DNA of 64,000 bases. Source: Canna indica. Lineage: Eukaryota > Streptophyta > Magnoliopsida > Zingiberales > Cannaceae. The stretch lies in NCBI GenBank assembly GCA_034359265.1, contig CP136895.1, forward strand, positions 38,954,001 through 39,018,000. The letters run 5' to 3'. Under the pieces are notes generated by a model. It had not been told where the DNA came from and searched no databases. It saw nothing but the letters and a program-made list of their open reading frames with translations. Of this stretch, positions 33,801 to 44,075 are shown one piece after another. Position 1 is the stretch's first letter; every line of letters starts with the position of its first letter. The position numbers and the translations under genes are program-made.

Positions 33801-36387
33801 GAACTATAAGGAGCAGCAGGGCTAAACTTGGAAAATACTACAGTAAGGGAGGAATACATTCTATCCAGCTCAAAAAGAGAAGTAAACAGAGTTAGCCTAA
33901 ATAATATGATATTTTTGTTACACTTTTTTCCTACCAAATGTCCAATAATCTTAAATGCAGTAAAACCTCTTTTATGCCTAAGCCACCTAACTTAGATCCA
34001 TTCTGCACTCGCTTGATGGTCATTTTCAAATGGCTCATGATTAAGACCAGGTATCCACCATATTGTCATAACTCATTATATAAAAGTTTAAGTTCAATAA
34101 AACACAAACCAGAGGGTTGGACTTGTTAGCAAGTTTAGAATATGAACTCAGATAATGCATATGCTTAGAAAACCCATCTAGAACTTGTAAAAAAATTGAT
34201 CAAAAAAGACACGGAAGTTTAATATGCAGGCTAGAAATGGGATTGTTAACCTATAAATGAAGTCCTTAATATTTTATATATCTATACTTTAATTGAATAC
34301 TTTGGACAAGCTTAGAAAATCCATTTATACTTTCTATATTGTTCATGAGTTGAGCTCACTGATATTCAAGCTTCGTCCATTTATTAACCAAACCTAAATC
34401 AAGTGTTAAAGGTCGTTTATTTATCATGTTGAATAAGCAAATGAACTCTTACTGGCCCAATTATCAAGCTATTGGCAAATTGCTCACTTCATTTACAACC
34501 TTGTTATGGTGCAAGTAACACTTTAATATTAAAAATAAAAAATTAGATGCACCTTCTTATAAACACTACATGAATGGTACTAAAGTTAGCAATTCAGCAA
34601 ATTTGGACTTGATTTCAACAATAACTATATGCATCAAAGATAGCTGCAAAGTTTTAAAATAGGTACCTGTACCTATTGTTTAAGTCCAAATGTAATCTAA
34701 CACCGAGTGTAAAGTTTATTAGACTGATAACTCAGCAACAGGGGACTAAATTAACAAATGAAAATATATTCTTCTTTAACTCTTTGGCTGGTACAATTAT
34801 GAGCATTTAACAACTCTAGACAAATTATATACAGATAAATTAATTTCTTATTGGAAACAGATCAACGATGGTTAAACAAAGTTCAAGCTTTAGTTGCGGA
34901 CAGATAACAGCATTTGTTTTTGGCAGAAAATGGTAAGAAAACCCAGCCAACATCTTAAAAATGAGTTTTAGTTACAGTGTCATCCTTAAGATGATACCTA
35001 CTTGGAGAAAAATCCAGCCAACATCTTTAAAATGAGCTTTATAAATCCTACATATCCAAATTAACATCCTCATTAATTGCTTTTAATTATGATTTACCTT
35101 AGACCGTGAACTGCTTGTATGTATCTCTATGTTCTTGACTTCATCTTCAAGCATCAGCATCACCGAATTTGTCTCAGGCTCCGGCTGTGCTGGCATTTTG
35201 CTTTTGGAGGAAAAGTTAACAAATTGTCTCTGGTTTTGAATACACGACTTTTGCATGCTAGTTTCTTTTTCGTGTTTAAGATCCTCATACTCTGAATCCT
35301 GATCGGATTCCCCACTATCCTTTTCTCCTATAAAAGGTGGATCATTGGATACATGAAACTCAGATCCAAATGTTCGATTAATATGTTCATTTTCAAGAAA
35401 GCATTCATTTTTTCGCTGAGAATTTCCAGATGACGCAGCTCTTGTCGGTGCAGCACCTCCAATAAAAGGATGAGATGCATGATCCTCCATGCTATGGCCT
35501 CTGTTACCTAACTTATGATTCTCGTCACTCATAGCACCCAAATGTTCAGATTCCTGCTGTTGGCGTGTGCGATCTGGTAGCCTCTGCTGGCCTGCCTTCT
35601 TCGTGGACCTCTGGAACATTGAACTCCTTTCTCGTTCGCCATGGTGGTCTTGGTTCCTCTGAACAGACCCTTGCGTTTTCCTCTGAACAGACCTGCAATC
35701 ACTACCGCTATGACTCCCTGATCCCTTATCAACCTCAGTGGAACCAACATCCTGCATCTTTTGGAATCCTGGTGGTGTTCGCAAAGAACATCGATCCTTT
35801 TGACCCTGAGGATTCGAAATATTCCTGCTTGCCACCATCTGATGCGCAACAACCCTATCACTCGGCAATAGGCTAAGATTTCGAGCAAGATCGCTTGTTA
35901 GAGGCGAGGCAGCAAGAGGATGTACGCCGCCAGCGGAAAACCCTAATCTTTGATGATCGAACGGAAAGAAGGAGTGCTTCCCTGGACCACCAGGGCCCGC
36001 AGCGTCGCCTCCGCCCAGGGTAAGGAAGCCCGGCGGCTGGAAGAGGCCCGGAGGGATGCCTGTTGGCAAGGAGAAGGGAGGGGAGGCGTAGAGGAGGGGC
36101 TCCGGGAAGAGGCCCGACAGCGAAGGTGGAGGATGGCGGGGTTCGTGGAGGAGGAAGGTGTGGCTGGGCCCGATGGCGGCGACAGCAGGGTCGAAATGGT
36201 GTTGCTGAAGGGAGGAGGGGGGCGCGGAGGATTGGGTGGCGGGTTGAGGCGACTTTTGGAGGAGCTGGAGGAGGAAGGAGCCATCCAACGGGGGAAGGGC
36301 TACGGGGCTACCTTGACTGCCGGTGGCGGCGGCCGCCCCGGCGTCCGAGGTGAAGGATGAGGCAGCGCCGCCGCGGCCGTCAGCCAT
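14935..36387 (-). CDS. URT1: UTP:RNA uridylyltransferase 1 (URT1-like), six exons
   Basis: Exons (minus): 35,098-36,387; 28,300-28,671; 26,635-26,858; 26,475-26,538; 16,372-16,568; 14,935-15,157. All introns have GT..AG borders and phases agree, giving 789 residues, close to the family's usual length. Residues 1-430 are a low-complexity, disordered region with the conserved short motif [17 protein letters not shown] (31-47), which in URT1 binds the decapping factor DCP5. The nucleotidyltransferase domain follows: GS at 508-509 (YGSCANSFG), catalytic Asp pair D520/D522 (SDIDVCLAI) and third Asp D576 (SCDICVNN). A PAP-associated domain comes next ([27 protein letters not shown]), ending in [21 protein letters not shown]. 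Known role of the family: adding uridines to deadenylated mRNAs in the cytoplasm to control decay. No stop or frameshift is seen, so the gene looks functional despite its large transposon-filled introns. A small unrecognised exon in intron 1 cannot be excluded. Confidence 0.92.
15158..16371 (-). other. Intron 5 of the URT1-like gene
   Basis: 1.2 kb, donor AG|GTAATG and acceptor TTTCAG|T. No transposon was recognised; the sequence looks like ordinary AT-rich plant intron. Confidence 0.8.
16569..17812 (-). other. Intron 4, 3' part, without recognisable element
   Basis: AT-rich intron sequence between the intron-4 acceptor and the copia element. Short ORFs (for example 17,232-17,537) have no family features. 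Confidence 0.6.
20010..20465. mobile_element. MITE rich in TACCGGTA motifs inserted in the copia integrase
   Basis: The termini CATGGTTTTAAA and, inverted, CATGGTTTAAAA are flanked by ACTGGATG (20,002-20,009) and GCTGGATG (20,466-20,473), an 8-bp duplication with one mismatch, which suggests hAT. The interior consists almost wholly of CCGGTAT/ATACCGG motifs in both orientations. Confidence 0.75.
21383..22044. mobile_element. hAT-like MITE (TAGGGGTGAGCA termini)
   Basis: The perfect 12-bp termini TAGGGGTGAGCA/TGCTCACCCCTA are bounded by a perfect 8-bp duplication CTTGGAGA (21,375-21,382; 22,045-22,052). Subterminal arms are made of GGTTCGGTTAACCG repeats. The middle carries two tRNA-like box A/box B pairs on the minus strand and AT repeats. 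It interrupts the copia gag/protease frame. Confidence 0.85.
23409..26474 (-). other. Intron 4, 5' part, with small MITE candidates
   Basis: AT-rich intron sequence. Candidate small elements: 23,590-23,730 (inverted GGAATAGTATT/GGGGAAT phrases), 24,662-25,059 (inverted ends GGACCTATTCGTTTC and GGGTCTGTTCGTTTC) and 25,388-25,755 (GGGTTGGGTT/AACCCAACCC arms). Clear target duplications were not found for these. No gene apart from the host intron. Confidence 0.5.
27613..28166. mobile_element. hAT-like MITE in intron 2 with (TA)n core
   Basis: The ends AGGGGTGAGCAAA and, inverted, TAGGGGTGATCA resemble the MITE at 21,383. The arms contain CGGTTAACC motifs. The core has a (TA)n run at 27,787-27,853. 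The flanking 8-mers match only partly (TATATTTA/TATATCTT), so the duplication is degraded or the border is slightly off. Confidence 0.65.
27787..27853. repeat. (TA)n microsatellite
   Basis: About 33 uninterrupted TA units inside the intron-2 MITE; a likely length-variable locus. Confidence 0.9.
29327..33059 (+). mobile_element. hAT transposon with transposase gene, in intron 1
   Basis: A perfect 8-bp duplication TTAATTAC flanks the element (29,319-29,326; 33,060-33,067). The left terminus CGGTGTTGTCAAATAGCGGC and the right terminus, read inwards, CAATGTTATTAATGGCTGATG, match imperfectly. Subterminal repeats GCGGCCATGGCG/GCCATGGCGG and GGCGGAT recur at both ends. A T-rich leader (29,700-30,100) precedes a transposase gene on the plus strand, opposite to the host gene. 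Size and order suit an autonomous element, but the transposase gene carries lesions. Confidence 0.9.
30194..32730 (+). pseudogene. hAT transposase (BED finger, DUF659, hAT dimerisation), probably recently inactivated
   Basis: Exon 1 (30,194-31,943) encodes a BED-type zinc finger (C33, C36, H50 and nearby Cys), an acidic linker, then the DUF659 region ([40 protein letters not shown]). The catalytic-domain motif [12 protein letters not shown] and the [10 protein letters not shown] block follow. Donor G|GTGAGA joins exon 2 (32,028-32,146), whose [14 protein letters not shown] is the hAT dimerisation motif. Exon 3 should start at 32,228 ([20 protein letters not shown]), but the bases before it are AA, not AG, so the acceptor is lost. 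Exon 3 then has a frameshift/stop at 32,366-32,368, and the acidic tail continues in another frame to a TAG at 32,730. Otherwise well preserved, so inactivation looks recent. Confidence 0.85.
33068..33600 (+). mobile_element. Fragment of the TGTTGGCCTAAGG LTR family
   Basis: From about 33,100 the sequence matches the internal part of the LTR at 51,380: GAAATACTTTTTGGTTCCATAT, GACGTCCGCGAT, GGTTTAGGGTGTCTAAC and a block rich in CGATCG/CGACCG. The LTR start and end are missing. It lies in intron 1, adjacent to the hAT element. Confidence 0.6.
33601..35097 (-). other. Intron 1, 5' part
   Basis: Ordinary AT-rich intron sequence up to the donor AAG|GTAAAT at 35,097. I see no element or gene. Confidence 0.7.
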
Positions 36388-36560
36388 CCCAGCGGGGCAG
36401 GGGATGGGCTTGGATAACTCGATCTGGCACGCGAAAGGATCTTGGTTCAGAGGGGGAAGATAGAGCGAGAGAGGGGTTTGGGAATAAAGATCTAGTCCAC
36501 GCTAACAAATATGAAGTACTTTTTCGACTTTTTCCCCACTAATGTTTTCTGTTCCTTTTT
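36388..36560 (-). promoter_or_regulatory. 5' leader and proximal promoter region of the URT1-like gene
   Basis: Sequence directly upstream of the ATG (context CCCAGCGGGATGGC read on the minus strand). It contains a pyrimidine-rich tract (CCCCTCTCTCGCTCTATC) typical of plant 5' leaders. No clear TATA box was identified, and the transcription start is unknown. Confidence 0.45.
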
Positions 36561-37284
36561 TTTCTTTTCTGTTTTTTTTTTTTATGTTTACTTTTATGAT
36601 CGGCTAAAAGAACCAGAATAAAATAATCCTATAGGAGGCGACCAAAAATTTTGATTTTAATGAATCAGGGCAGGTTTTTCACTTTTTTGTTTTCAAGATA
36701 TATTAACCTACGCTTTTTTATAGGAAAAAATACATGTATATGTATAATCTCAAAATATCTTAAAATAGATATCTTCCTTTTAATTTTAAAAATCTCAATC
36801 CTCCCTCAGTTCCAAATTAAAAAAATAATTATTTTATTTTATCAACACATATCAACTGTACGTGTATTAAAAAATTTGTTTATATTAAAACCTCAAGGTA
36901 GTTGAGGTGTTAACGATTTTTTTAGTATAAATATTCTATGCACATGGCAAATGACGTCTAGTCGTCTATTAAACAAAATAAATATATAAAATTTTGACCA
37001 TGATACGGTTACTTTTTTATTTAAACCAGTAATATTAATTTTTTGATATATTGTTGACCCACTAGTAGTTTAGTGATAAAATATCGGATACATTGTCAAT
37101 GGATCATGGTTCGACCCCTAATTATATCACTTTATATGCTTATTTTCGCATCTTCTAATGCACGTTGTGCAAATATTTTCATGTTTGTGCATTATTTGTA
37201 ACGACTATATTATAAAACTAATTTGAAAAAATTAATAAAATCTATTAGACTAGACTAGCACTTTGATCTCTAAATCGGATTAGT
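36561..37284. other. AT-rich intergenic DNA with a possible SINE/tRNA-derived relic
   Basis: No gene is seen. A plus-strand box A-like TAGTTTAGTGA (37,066-37,076) and box B GGTTCGACCCC (37,108-37,118) lie 42 bp apart, as in tRNA-derived SINEs. No tail or target duplication was identified. Confidence 0.35.
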
Positions 37285-37872
37285 TTCAACAACGCTAACA
37301 CTCATGAACCAGACTCGAATCAAGTTAGATACCTTCGGCCGGGGTTCCACTGATCGGTCATACAAAGATATATACATCCTCATTTATCACGAAGGGTTCG
37401 TCATCACGAGCCCGACATTTTTGGGATCAGCCTCGACCATTCCGAGCAACATCCTAGCGAGATTATCGGGTAGCATCCATTCCTTATCCTGTAAATAAAT
37501 ACAGACATAATTTTGCTCTTACCACCACCTCAATCACGTACATACTAACTTGAGCGTCGGAGTGTCTTTTGCAAGTCCCCCTCTCCCCGTTAGAGTTATA
37601 CCTTACCAAGAGACACACCGAATCAGATTGCACCCTCCGACCCTCGAGTAGGAACATTTGGCGCCTATCATGGACCCAAGTAAATCTGACCTGCCCCGCC
37701 ATGGTTGGAACCCGAAGTTAGGCGAACGCCGCATGCAAGCAACAACCTAGCAATGACGCACCCCCACTACTCGGAGACGCTCACATAGTGTCGTCTAAAC
37801 GACTTGGAGGGGGAGAACCAACGGTTAGCAACCCACGTCGAGATGCTGACGCGGTCCCAGGAACAACACTCG
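37285..37872 (+). mobile_element. Possible Ty3/gypsy LTR-leader fragment (TGGCGCC)
   Basis: The phrase ATTTGGCGCCTATCATGG near 37,650 looks like the LTR/primer-binding-site junction of Tat/Athila-type gypsy elements, which use a TGGCGCC start. GC-rich leader-like sequence without ORF follows. LTR limits were not found, so this is tentative. Confidence 0.35.
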
Positions 37873-38872
37873 TGTTCACCTAAGGTTTTCTACCTTGACC
37901 TTATCTTGGTTTGATGATAATAAATATGGAACTAATGATTTCATGAAGAAATACTTTCATGTTCTATATCGATTTGCACACGACGTCCCCAATCGAAAAA
38001 ATTGGAGAAATTGGCAAGACGCTCGTCGATGCTTTATCGGGAAGATAGAGTTTTGGTTTATAGTGTCTAAATTATATGTATATCCTCTATTTGATTTATA
38101 AGAACCCAAAAACTAAAATTCGAACCCCGAAAACTTAAAAAATAAAAAATTCAAAAAATGACTATGAAAATTTCAAAGTATAGGGGGCTCCTTGGAGGGC
38201 TACATAATTTAGATATTTTCTTTACATCAAAAGTGCTGGTAACTATTCCTTAGGTAAAAATAAGTTAAAGACATATTTTTAAGAAATTTTTGAAAACATT
38301 TAACCTATCCATATTTGACGCAAGAGATTTTAAAATTTTGGGGTGTGTCTGTTAGCTCCGTTTTCGGTTTTTATTTATGCCCGAAACTGAAACGAGACTC
38401 CAAACGTTGTTTGTTGATCAAAATATGAGGGGGTTTCGGTTCGTGTTTCGTGAAAACCCATTTTCGCAAAACAAAAACTCGAAAAAAAAATCTCGCAAAC
38501 AAACACGCCATTGAATTTTTACAAATTTGTACTATACCCAAAAATTTAGATTTTGATTCATAAGTATTTTAATTTTTTAGATATTTTTACTAAATCCAAA
38601 TAGGAGGCACTTCCTTATTAACATTTTTAAAAGTTAATTGACTTAAAGTAAGAAATGTTAATAAGACTTGAAAGGCTAGGAACCACCAAAACTGTCCAGA
38701 ATTCCCATAATGACCTCAACCAGTCAAACTGTCTAGAATTCCCAGAATGCCTCCAATAGCTCTATTTTGAATTTTAACTCATTGAGCTTGTTTGAAACCG
38801 AGCCTCTCTTGGTGTTTTCTCTATATAAACCCCTCACCTACCTTCTACAAGTCTTCTAACACTTCATGAGAC
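37873..38872 (+). mobile_element. 5' part of a TGTTGGCCTAAGG-family LTR
   Basis: It begins TGTTCACCTAAGG and follows the copy at 51,380 through GATGATAATAAATATGG, the CTCCTTGGAGGGC block and a TATA-like CTATATAAAC near 38,820. A GC-richer insertion at about 38,340-38,512 (GTGTGTCTGTTAGC .. GCAAACAAACACGCC) is not in the other copies and looks like a small MITE. Confidence 0.7.
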
Positions 38873-38873
38873 A

Positions 38874-39852
38874 TCTGGATGAAATGGCCACACTAGAGGG
38901 GGGTGAATAGTGTGTTAACTAATCAATTAGCCTAAATTCCGATTTTAAACTTTTTCTTAAACTACTTAGGCAATTTATAATTCGACGACTAAATGCGGAA
39001 GCGAGTAATGAAGATAAACAATGAATACACAAAGAGAATAATGCTAACACAATTGTTTATAGTGGTTCGGCCCCAATGCCTACTCCACTACCTAAGCACC
39101 CCGCTTAGAATTTCCAAACTAACTTTACTAGATTATCTTGATTCCTTTACAATGAGGGCGTTTTCACCGAAGAGTCTCCGCTCTCACACCGAAGGCACTT
39201 TCACACCCAGAAGTCTCCGCCTTCCTACCGAGAGCACTCTCCTACCTCAATCCTAAGGACAACAAGAACTAATCCTAGCAAACTCTGTTTACACCGGTGG
39301 ATTTAAGCCTTAACACCAAGGCAACAACCAACTCAATCAAACCTAGCAACCTAGGTTTACACAAGTTCAATTACAATGAAATAAATAACAAAATACGATA
39401 ATAATTGGAGCAATAAATCAAACAATAGGTACTTAGCTCCAAAAAAAACTCTCTAGTCCTCTTGATGCCTTGAGATGATAAATTGGTGAAGCTTGAAGGC
39501 TAAATCAAGGTGTGGAGATCAAAACTAGGGTACTTGAAAGGATGACTCAATAAAAGTTTGTAGAGATGCTTAGGATCACACCTTTAGGCTTGGAAGCATC
39601 AAAGGTAGGCTAGAAGAAAGATTGGGATGGGTATTTATAACCCCCCATAAGAAACGGCTCGTCAACGGGCGCATTTTTGCCCGTTGGCGATGCCCGGTCG
39701 ATCGACCGAAAGAGAACTGCCGCTATTTGGCACACTTCGGTCGACCGAATTGGCTACTACCAATTTTTGGCTTCGATCGGTCGACCGCCCGATCGATCGA
39801 ATTGGCTACTGCCAATTTTTCATTACATTCGGTGACACTGGTGATCGTCAGA
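38874..39852 (-). mobile_element. 3' part of the same LTR family, inverted
   Basis: It starts with the reversed LTR end (GAAATGGCCACACTAGAGGGG) and runs through the reversed region with TATTTATAACC near 39,640 and a block of CGGTCGATCGACCG palindromes (39,690-39,810). It abuts a forward-oriented partial copy, so the two form a tail-to-tail inverted pair. It ends where the large-LTR element begins. Confidence 0.7.
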
Positions 39853-40622
39853 TATTGTTGATTGTTTGCCCGAGCTATATGGGCGGTGACACCGGTGATC
39901 ACGAAATTTTTACATGAGGTGCGGCGTCGCGCTGTTAGACGTTGGCGGGCTATCTTTTAGATAGACGCATCTGTAGCTGGAGCGGGCTTGAGGTGCCACT
40001 CTCAAGGTGCGAGAGTGCAGGGGAAACCCAAGTGTCCACTACGCTCTTGATTGGGTGATTATTATGCATGTACGTATTGTCGGTAGAATATGTATGATTT
40101 GATATTGTGCTAGTTGACATGAGTATATGATGATAGTTATGAGGTGCATACATGATTATACATGGATATAGTGATTATTAGATGCATAAGTGTTTATCTA
40201 AGGATGACATCGCATTGGTTGGTACGAGCATATAATGTTGGTAGTGGTATGCACATAGTTGAATATCATGTCATCATAGCATCATGGATGATCATCTTTA
40301 CCTCTTGACATATTGTGATATCCTACTCAGCTTTCCGCCAATGTTTATTATTTTTGCTTTAGATCTGCAAGTTCGAGTGGTAGCAGAGAAGGTCTAGTTA
40401 GATAGAGTAGATGAGGCTGACTTTGATATTGATTTTCGTAGAGATGTATAAAGTTTCTTGAATAGCATTTTATTATTGTAATAGATATTATTCTAATGCA
40501 AGTGGTTGAGGTTTATGTTGCAAGTTGTTATGAAAATTTTGGTGTGTTAGTTGATAGTTGGTTGCGCTTCTCCTAGACGATGTTCTTTATTTAGGGATGA
40601 ACCTAGGCGGGGCGTAACAATC

Positions 40623-40634
40623 TGGTATCAGAGC
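40623..40634 (+). promoter_or_regulatory. Retrotransposon primer-binding site (initiator tRNA-Met type)
   Basis: TGGTATCAGAGC is found three bases after the 5' LTR end. It matches the usual plant PBS complementary to the 3' end of initiator tRNA-Met. Confidence 0.8.
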
Positions 40635-41718
40635 ATAGGATCATTCTTAAGGCAAGTAAGGACTAGGATGTATTAGGATTAGGATGATAAGGTATGAATT
40701 TGCATGTAATTTAATCGTGTTACAAGGTTATATGTCTTGTGCTTGTCTTATGATAGTTTGATTGATGTTGGTATTAGTTGCATTTAAATTGTTGGTTGAT
40801 GATGATGATATATAATATCATTGATGAATGGTTGTGAAAATTTATATGAGAATTGGTGTGGATTTAGTTGTATGTATAAAATATAATGGATCATAGATAG
40901 TAAAGGGAGAAGATCTTATTATTTGATTTAATTATGATTATTATCTTAAGTTGATAAATCTAATTGGATAGTTCAGATGGTGGTAGTTTATTGTAATGTT
41001 TTATTGGAGTATCGGTTAGAGATGGAGGGTACTTGTGTATTGCAGAGTTGAGTATGTAATTGTGATGACGATTGAGGTGCTTGAATTTGGAGGACCAAAT
41101 TCCTTAAAGGTAGGGAGAATGTTATGACTTGAAAAATTGGGGACCTTGTTGTAAATATTTGTTTTGGAGGAGCCTTTTTGCAAAAGTGCATAATCCTATT
41201 TATTTAGCCCTAATCTTCCCTGATCCTCGTTTTGTGTTTGAGGCGGCTGAGTTGGAGTCGAGGGATCAGAGGAGCGGTGAAGACTCCGACGAAGAATCGG
41301 AGTTTGGTGGACCGTTATGGTAGGAGTCTTTTTTTTTCTCTCCTCTTGTTTCTATCATTCTCTTGTTGTTGTCGTCTTCCATTCTTGTTCATCGGCGGCA
41401 CGGGGGTATTAGAGAATCTAGTACGGTAGGATTAAAGAATCGAAGGAGGTAGATCCATGCTTGGGGCGGAGGGGCGGCAATTGCCACAGCAGTGTCATCG
41501 CCGTGACACTAAACCGGCAGTCGACTGTTGCCCGCGCCATGGGGCAGCAGCCGCTATTGCTGTAGGAGGCCGCCGCGGCTTCCTAGCCTCGGATCGGTGT
41601 CCCACGGGCACCGGAGGTCGTGGTGGAGGCCGGTAGGAATCGGTGGTTGGTCGGCGCCGGCGAGTAGGGCCGCACGACGTGTGGATCAGAGGGGAGCAGA
41701 GGTGGATTGGCGTCAAGG

Positions 41719-41719
<1 letters not shown>

Positions 41720-41752
<33 letters not shown>
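41720..41752. repeat. (GA)n microsatellite inside the LTR
   Basis: A run of GA units within the GC-rich middle of the 3' LTR. The large 5' LTR truncation prevents comparison between the two LTRs. Confidence 0.85.
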
Positions 41753-41757
<5 letters not shown>

Positions 41758-43485
41758 GTTGTCCCACCGGCGCCGGGGGCCGCGGGAGAGGCCGGCGAGG
41801 CCGAGATGGCCGACCGGGGTGATCGCCGACGGCCGAAAGAGCCGGCCGGCGCGAGTTTGAGCAGAGCAGGGGAGGTGGCGTCGGGCGAAGAGGAGAGGGA
41901 GGCGAGTGGGAGATGTGATTTTAGATTTATTTAATAAAATTAAATAAGGTGTTTAGATAAAAGAGCCGTATCTCATGAAATGAGGTTGATTTATGGATTG
42001 TTAGGATATTTTTGTAGTTTATTGTAGAGTCGTCGGATCGAGTCGAGGTGTATACCAAAGTTATAGGTTTTTGTATTCTGAACGTGATGGTGATGTCGGA
42101 TTTCTGATCATAGGTCGTCTGATAGGTCTTTTCTATTTTTTAGTATTAGTTGATAATTTAATAGGATTAATTCAGTTTGATAGTAGTTAATTAACGTAGA
42201 ATAGTTGTATTCTTTATCAGTTGGTGATTTACAGTATAGATAGTTGTGGTGGGTGCGAGTTGCTTGTGGTGGGTGTGAGTTGACTCCTATTGTAGCCGAT
42301 GAATGTTGAATTGGTAAATTGACGATTTTACCCATTGCTTCTATTTGCTTGATTTGCTTCTGAAATCCGTTGATCTCCTGTTGCATTATGTTGTTGAACA
42401 TGCCATGTTGATAATTGCATGAGTCTGATTAGCTGTTGTTCATTTATGATATTATGCTAGGCATTGTGCACACTGTTAGTGTTGTCATGGTTGTATTTGC
42501 TAACATGAATTATTCTGGTTGCATCTTTAGTACGTTGATAGTTGTTGTAGCATTTATTGTTGTTAGCATTGTAGATCAGTTGTGATGTGTCATATGGTGA
42601 GAGCTAGCTATCATGCTGCTTATTGTTGTAGCAGTTATTGTTGCATTGTTGATCTTTTATTGGGCGGATGCCGTGGACATTGTTGATTGTTTGCCCGAGC
42701 TATATGGGCGGTGACACCGGTGATCACGAAATTTTCACATGAGGTGCGGCGTCGCGTTGTTAGACGTTGGCAGGCTCGTGTGCGGTGTCGAGGTGTTAGA
42801 CATCGGCGGGCTATCTTTTAGATAGTCGCATCTGTAGCGGGAGCGGGCTTGAGGTGCCACTCTCAGGGTGCGAGAGTGCGGGGGAAACCCAAGTGTCCAC
42901 TACGCTCTTGATTGAGTGATTATTATGCATGTATGCATTATCGGTAGAATATGTATGATTTGATGTTGTGCTAGTTGACATGAGTATATGATGATAGTTA
43001 TAAGGTGCATACATGATTATACATGGATATAGTGATTGTTAGATGCATAAGTGTTTATCTAAGGATGACATCGTATTGGTTGGTACGAGCATATAATGTT
43101 GGTAGTGGTATGCACATAGTTGAATATCATGTCATCATGGCATCATGGATGGTCATTTTTACCTCTTGACATATTGTGATATCCTACTCAGCTTTTCGCC
43201 GATGTTTGTTGTTTTCGCTTCAGATCTGTAAGTTCGAGTGGTTGCTGAGAAGGTCTAGTTAGATAGAGTAGAGGAGGCAGACTTTGACATTGATTTCCGT
43301 AGAGATGTATAAAGTTTCTTGAATAACATTTTATTATTGTACTAGATATTATTCTAATGCAAGTGGTTGAGGTTTATGTTGCAAGTTGTTATGAAAATTT
43401 TGGTGTGTTAGTTGATAGTTTGTTGCGCTTCTCCTAGACGGTGTTCCTTATTTAGGGATGAACCTAGGCGGGGCGTAACAAATAT

Positions 43486-44010
43486 AGTGACCAAAGCAAT
43501 CATCACCATCATCTTAAAAGTCATCAAATCTCACGTCTTTGTCATTTTCATCACTACTATCCTCCTTTTCCTTTTCACTTTCTTCATCTTGTTCATTGCA
43601 AGGTGGGATATCATTGTCTTCAAATGTCAATTCAACTTCATCTCCCTTATTGCATTCATGTATTATGTAAACATCGACCTTCTTGGATACCATACCAAGA
43701 GCTGTCTTAGCAATATTTCGTCTGCATCATTCTTAACTTCAATTAGCCCACTTTCAAGAGACAAGCTTGGTGTACAAAAATAAACCTTCATTGTCCATTT
43801 ATAGTCAATTTCCTTAAGGATTGCAATCATTTCTTGCAGTAACCATTTGTCAAAATCACAATCCACAGCACTATAAATTATCCCACCAACATAAGACAAA
43901 CACTTGCCTTGTAACATGGAACCCCCATGGTATATGTTCACATTAAATGGTTTAGACAATTCACCTGCACAAAACCAACATAATAACCAGTTTCGAAATA
44001 AACCAACATT
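43486..44010 (-). pseudogene. MULE transposase N-terminal part (PB1-like domain and acidic linker), inverted piece
   Basis: The minus strand reads FNVNIYHGGSMLQGKCLSYV, GGIIYSAVDCDFDKW and SLSLESGLIEVKNDADEIL. This is the PB1-like domain found at the N-terminus of many plant MuDR-type proteins. An acidic stretch follows (EVELTFEDNDIPPCNEQDEE, then EDSSDEND). A TAA interrupts the acidic linker near 43,515. At 43,481-43,485 the sequence meets the end of an LTR at AATAT. The rest of this transposase lies on the plus strand from 49,724, and the reading frame lines up if one ATATT copy is counted. Confidence 0.7.
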
Positions 44011-44075
44011 GAACAAAACTAACATTGCAAACTATTGCTTCAATATAGTGTTAATCTGTTGGTTATCTGGGTTAC

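Larger units (their letters stand above)
39853..43480 (+). mobile_element. Large-LTR element with about 0.5 kb interior (LARD/deletion derivative)
   Basis: The complete 3' LTR is 41,120-43,480 (2,361 bp, TGTTATGACTTG .. GGGGCGTAACA). The 5' LTR is represented only by its last 767 bp (39,853-40,619), near-identical to 42,690-43,480 except for a 31-bp indel near 42,776. A primer-binding site TGGTATCAGAGC lies at 40,623-40,634, and a polypurine tract AGGTAGGGAGAA ends at 41,119. The interior of about 500 bp has no coding sequence. The termini suggest a gypsy-type origin. Confidence 0.8.

Noticed and set aside
35565..36360. Long plus-strand ORFs opposite URT1 exon 1
   Set aside because: Shadow frames of a GC-rich coding exon; the minus frame has the URT1 motif and correct splicing.
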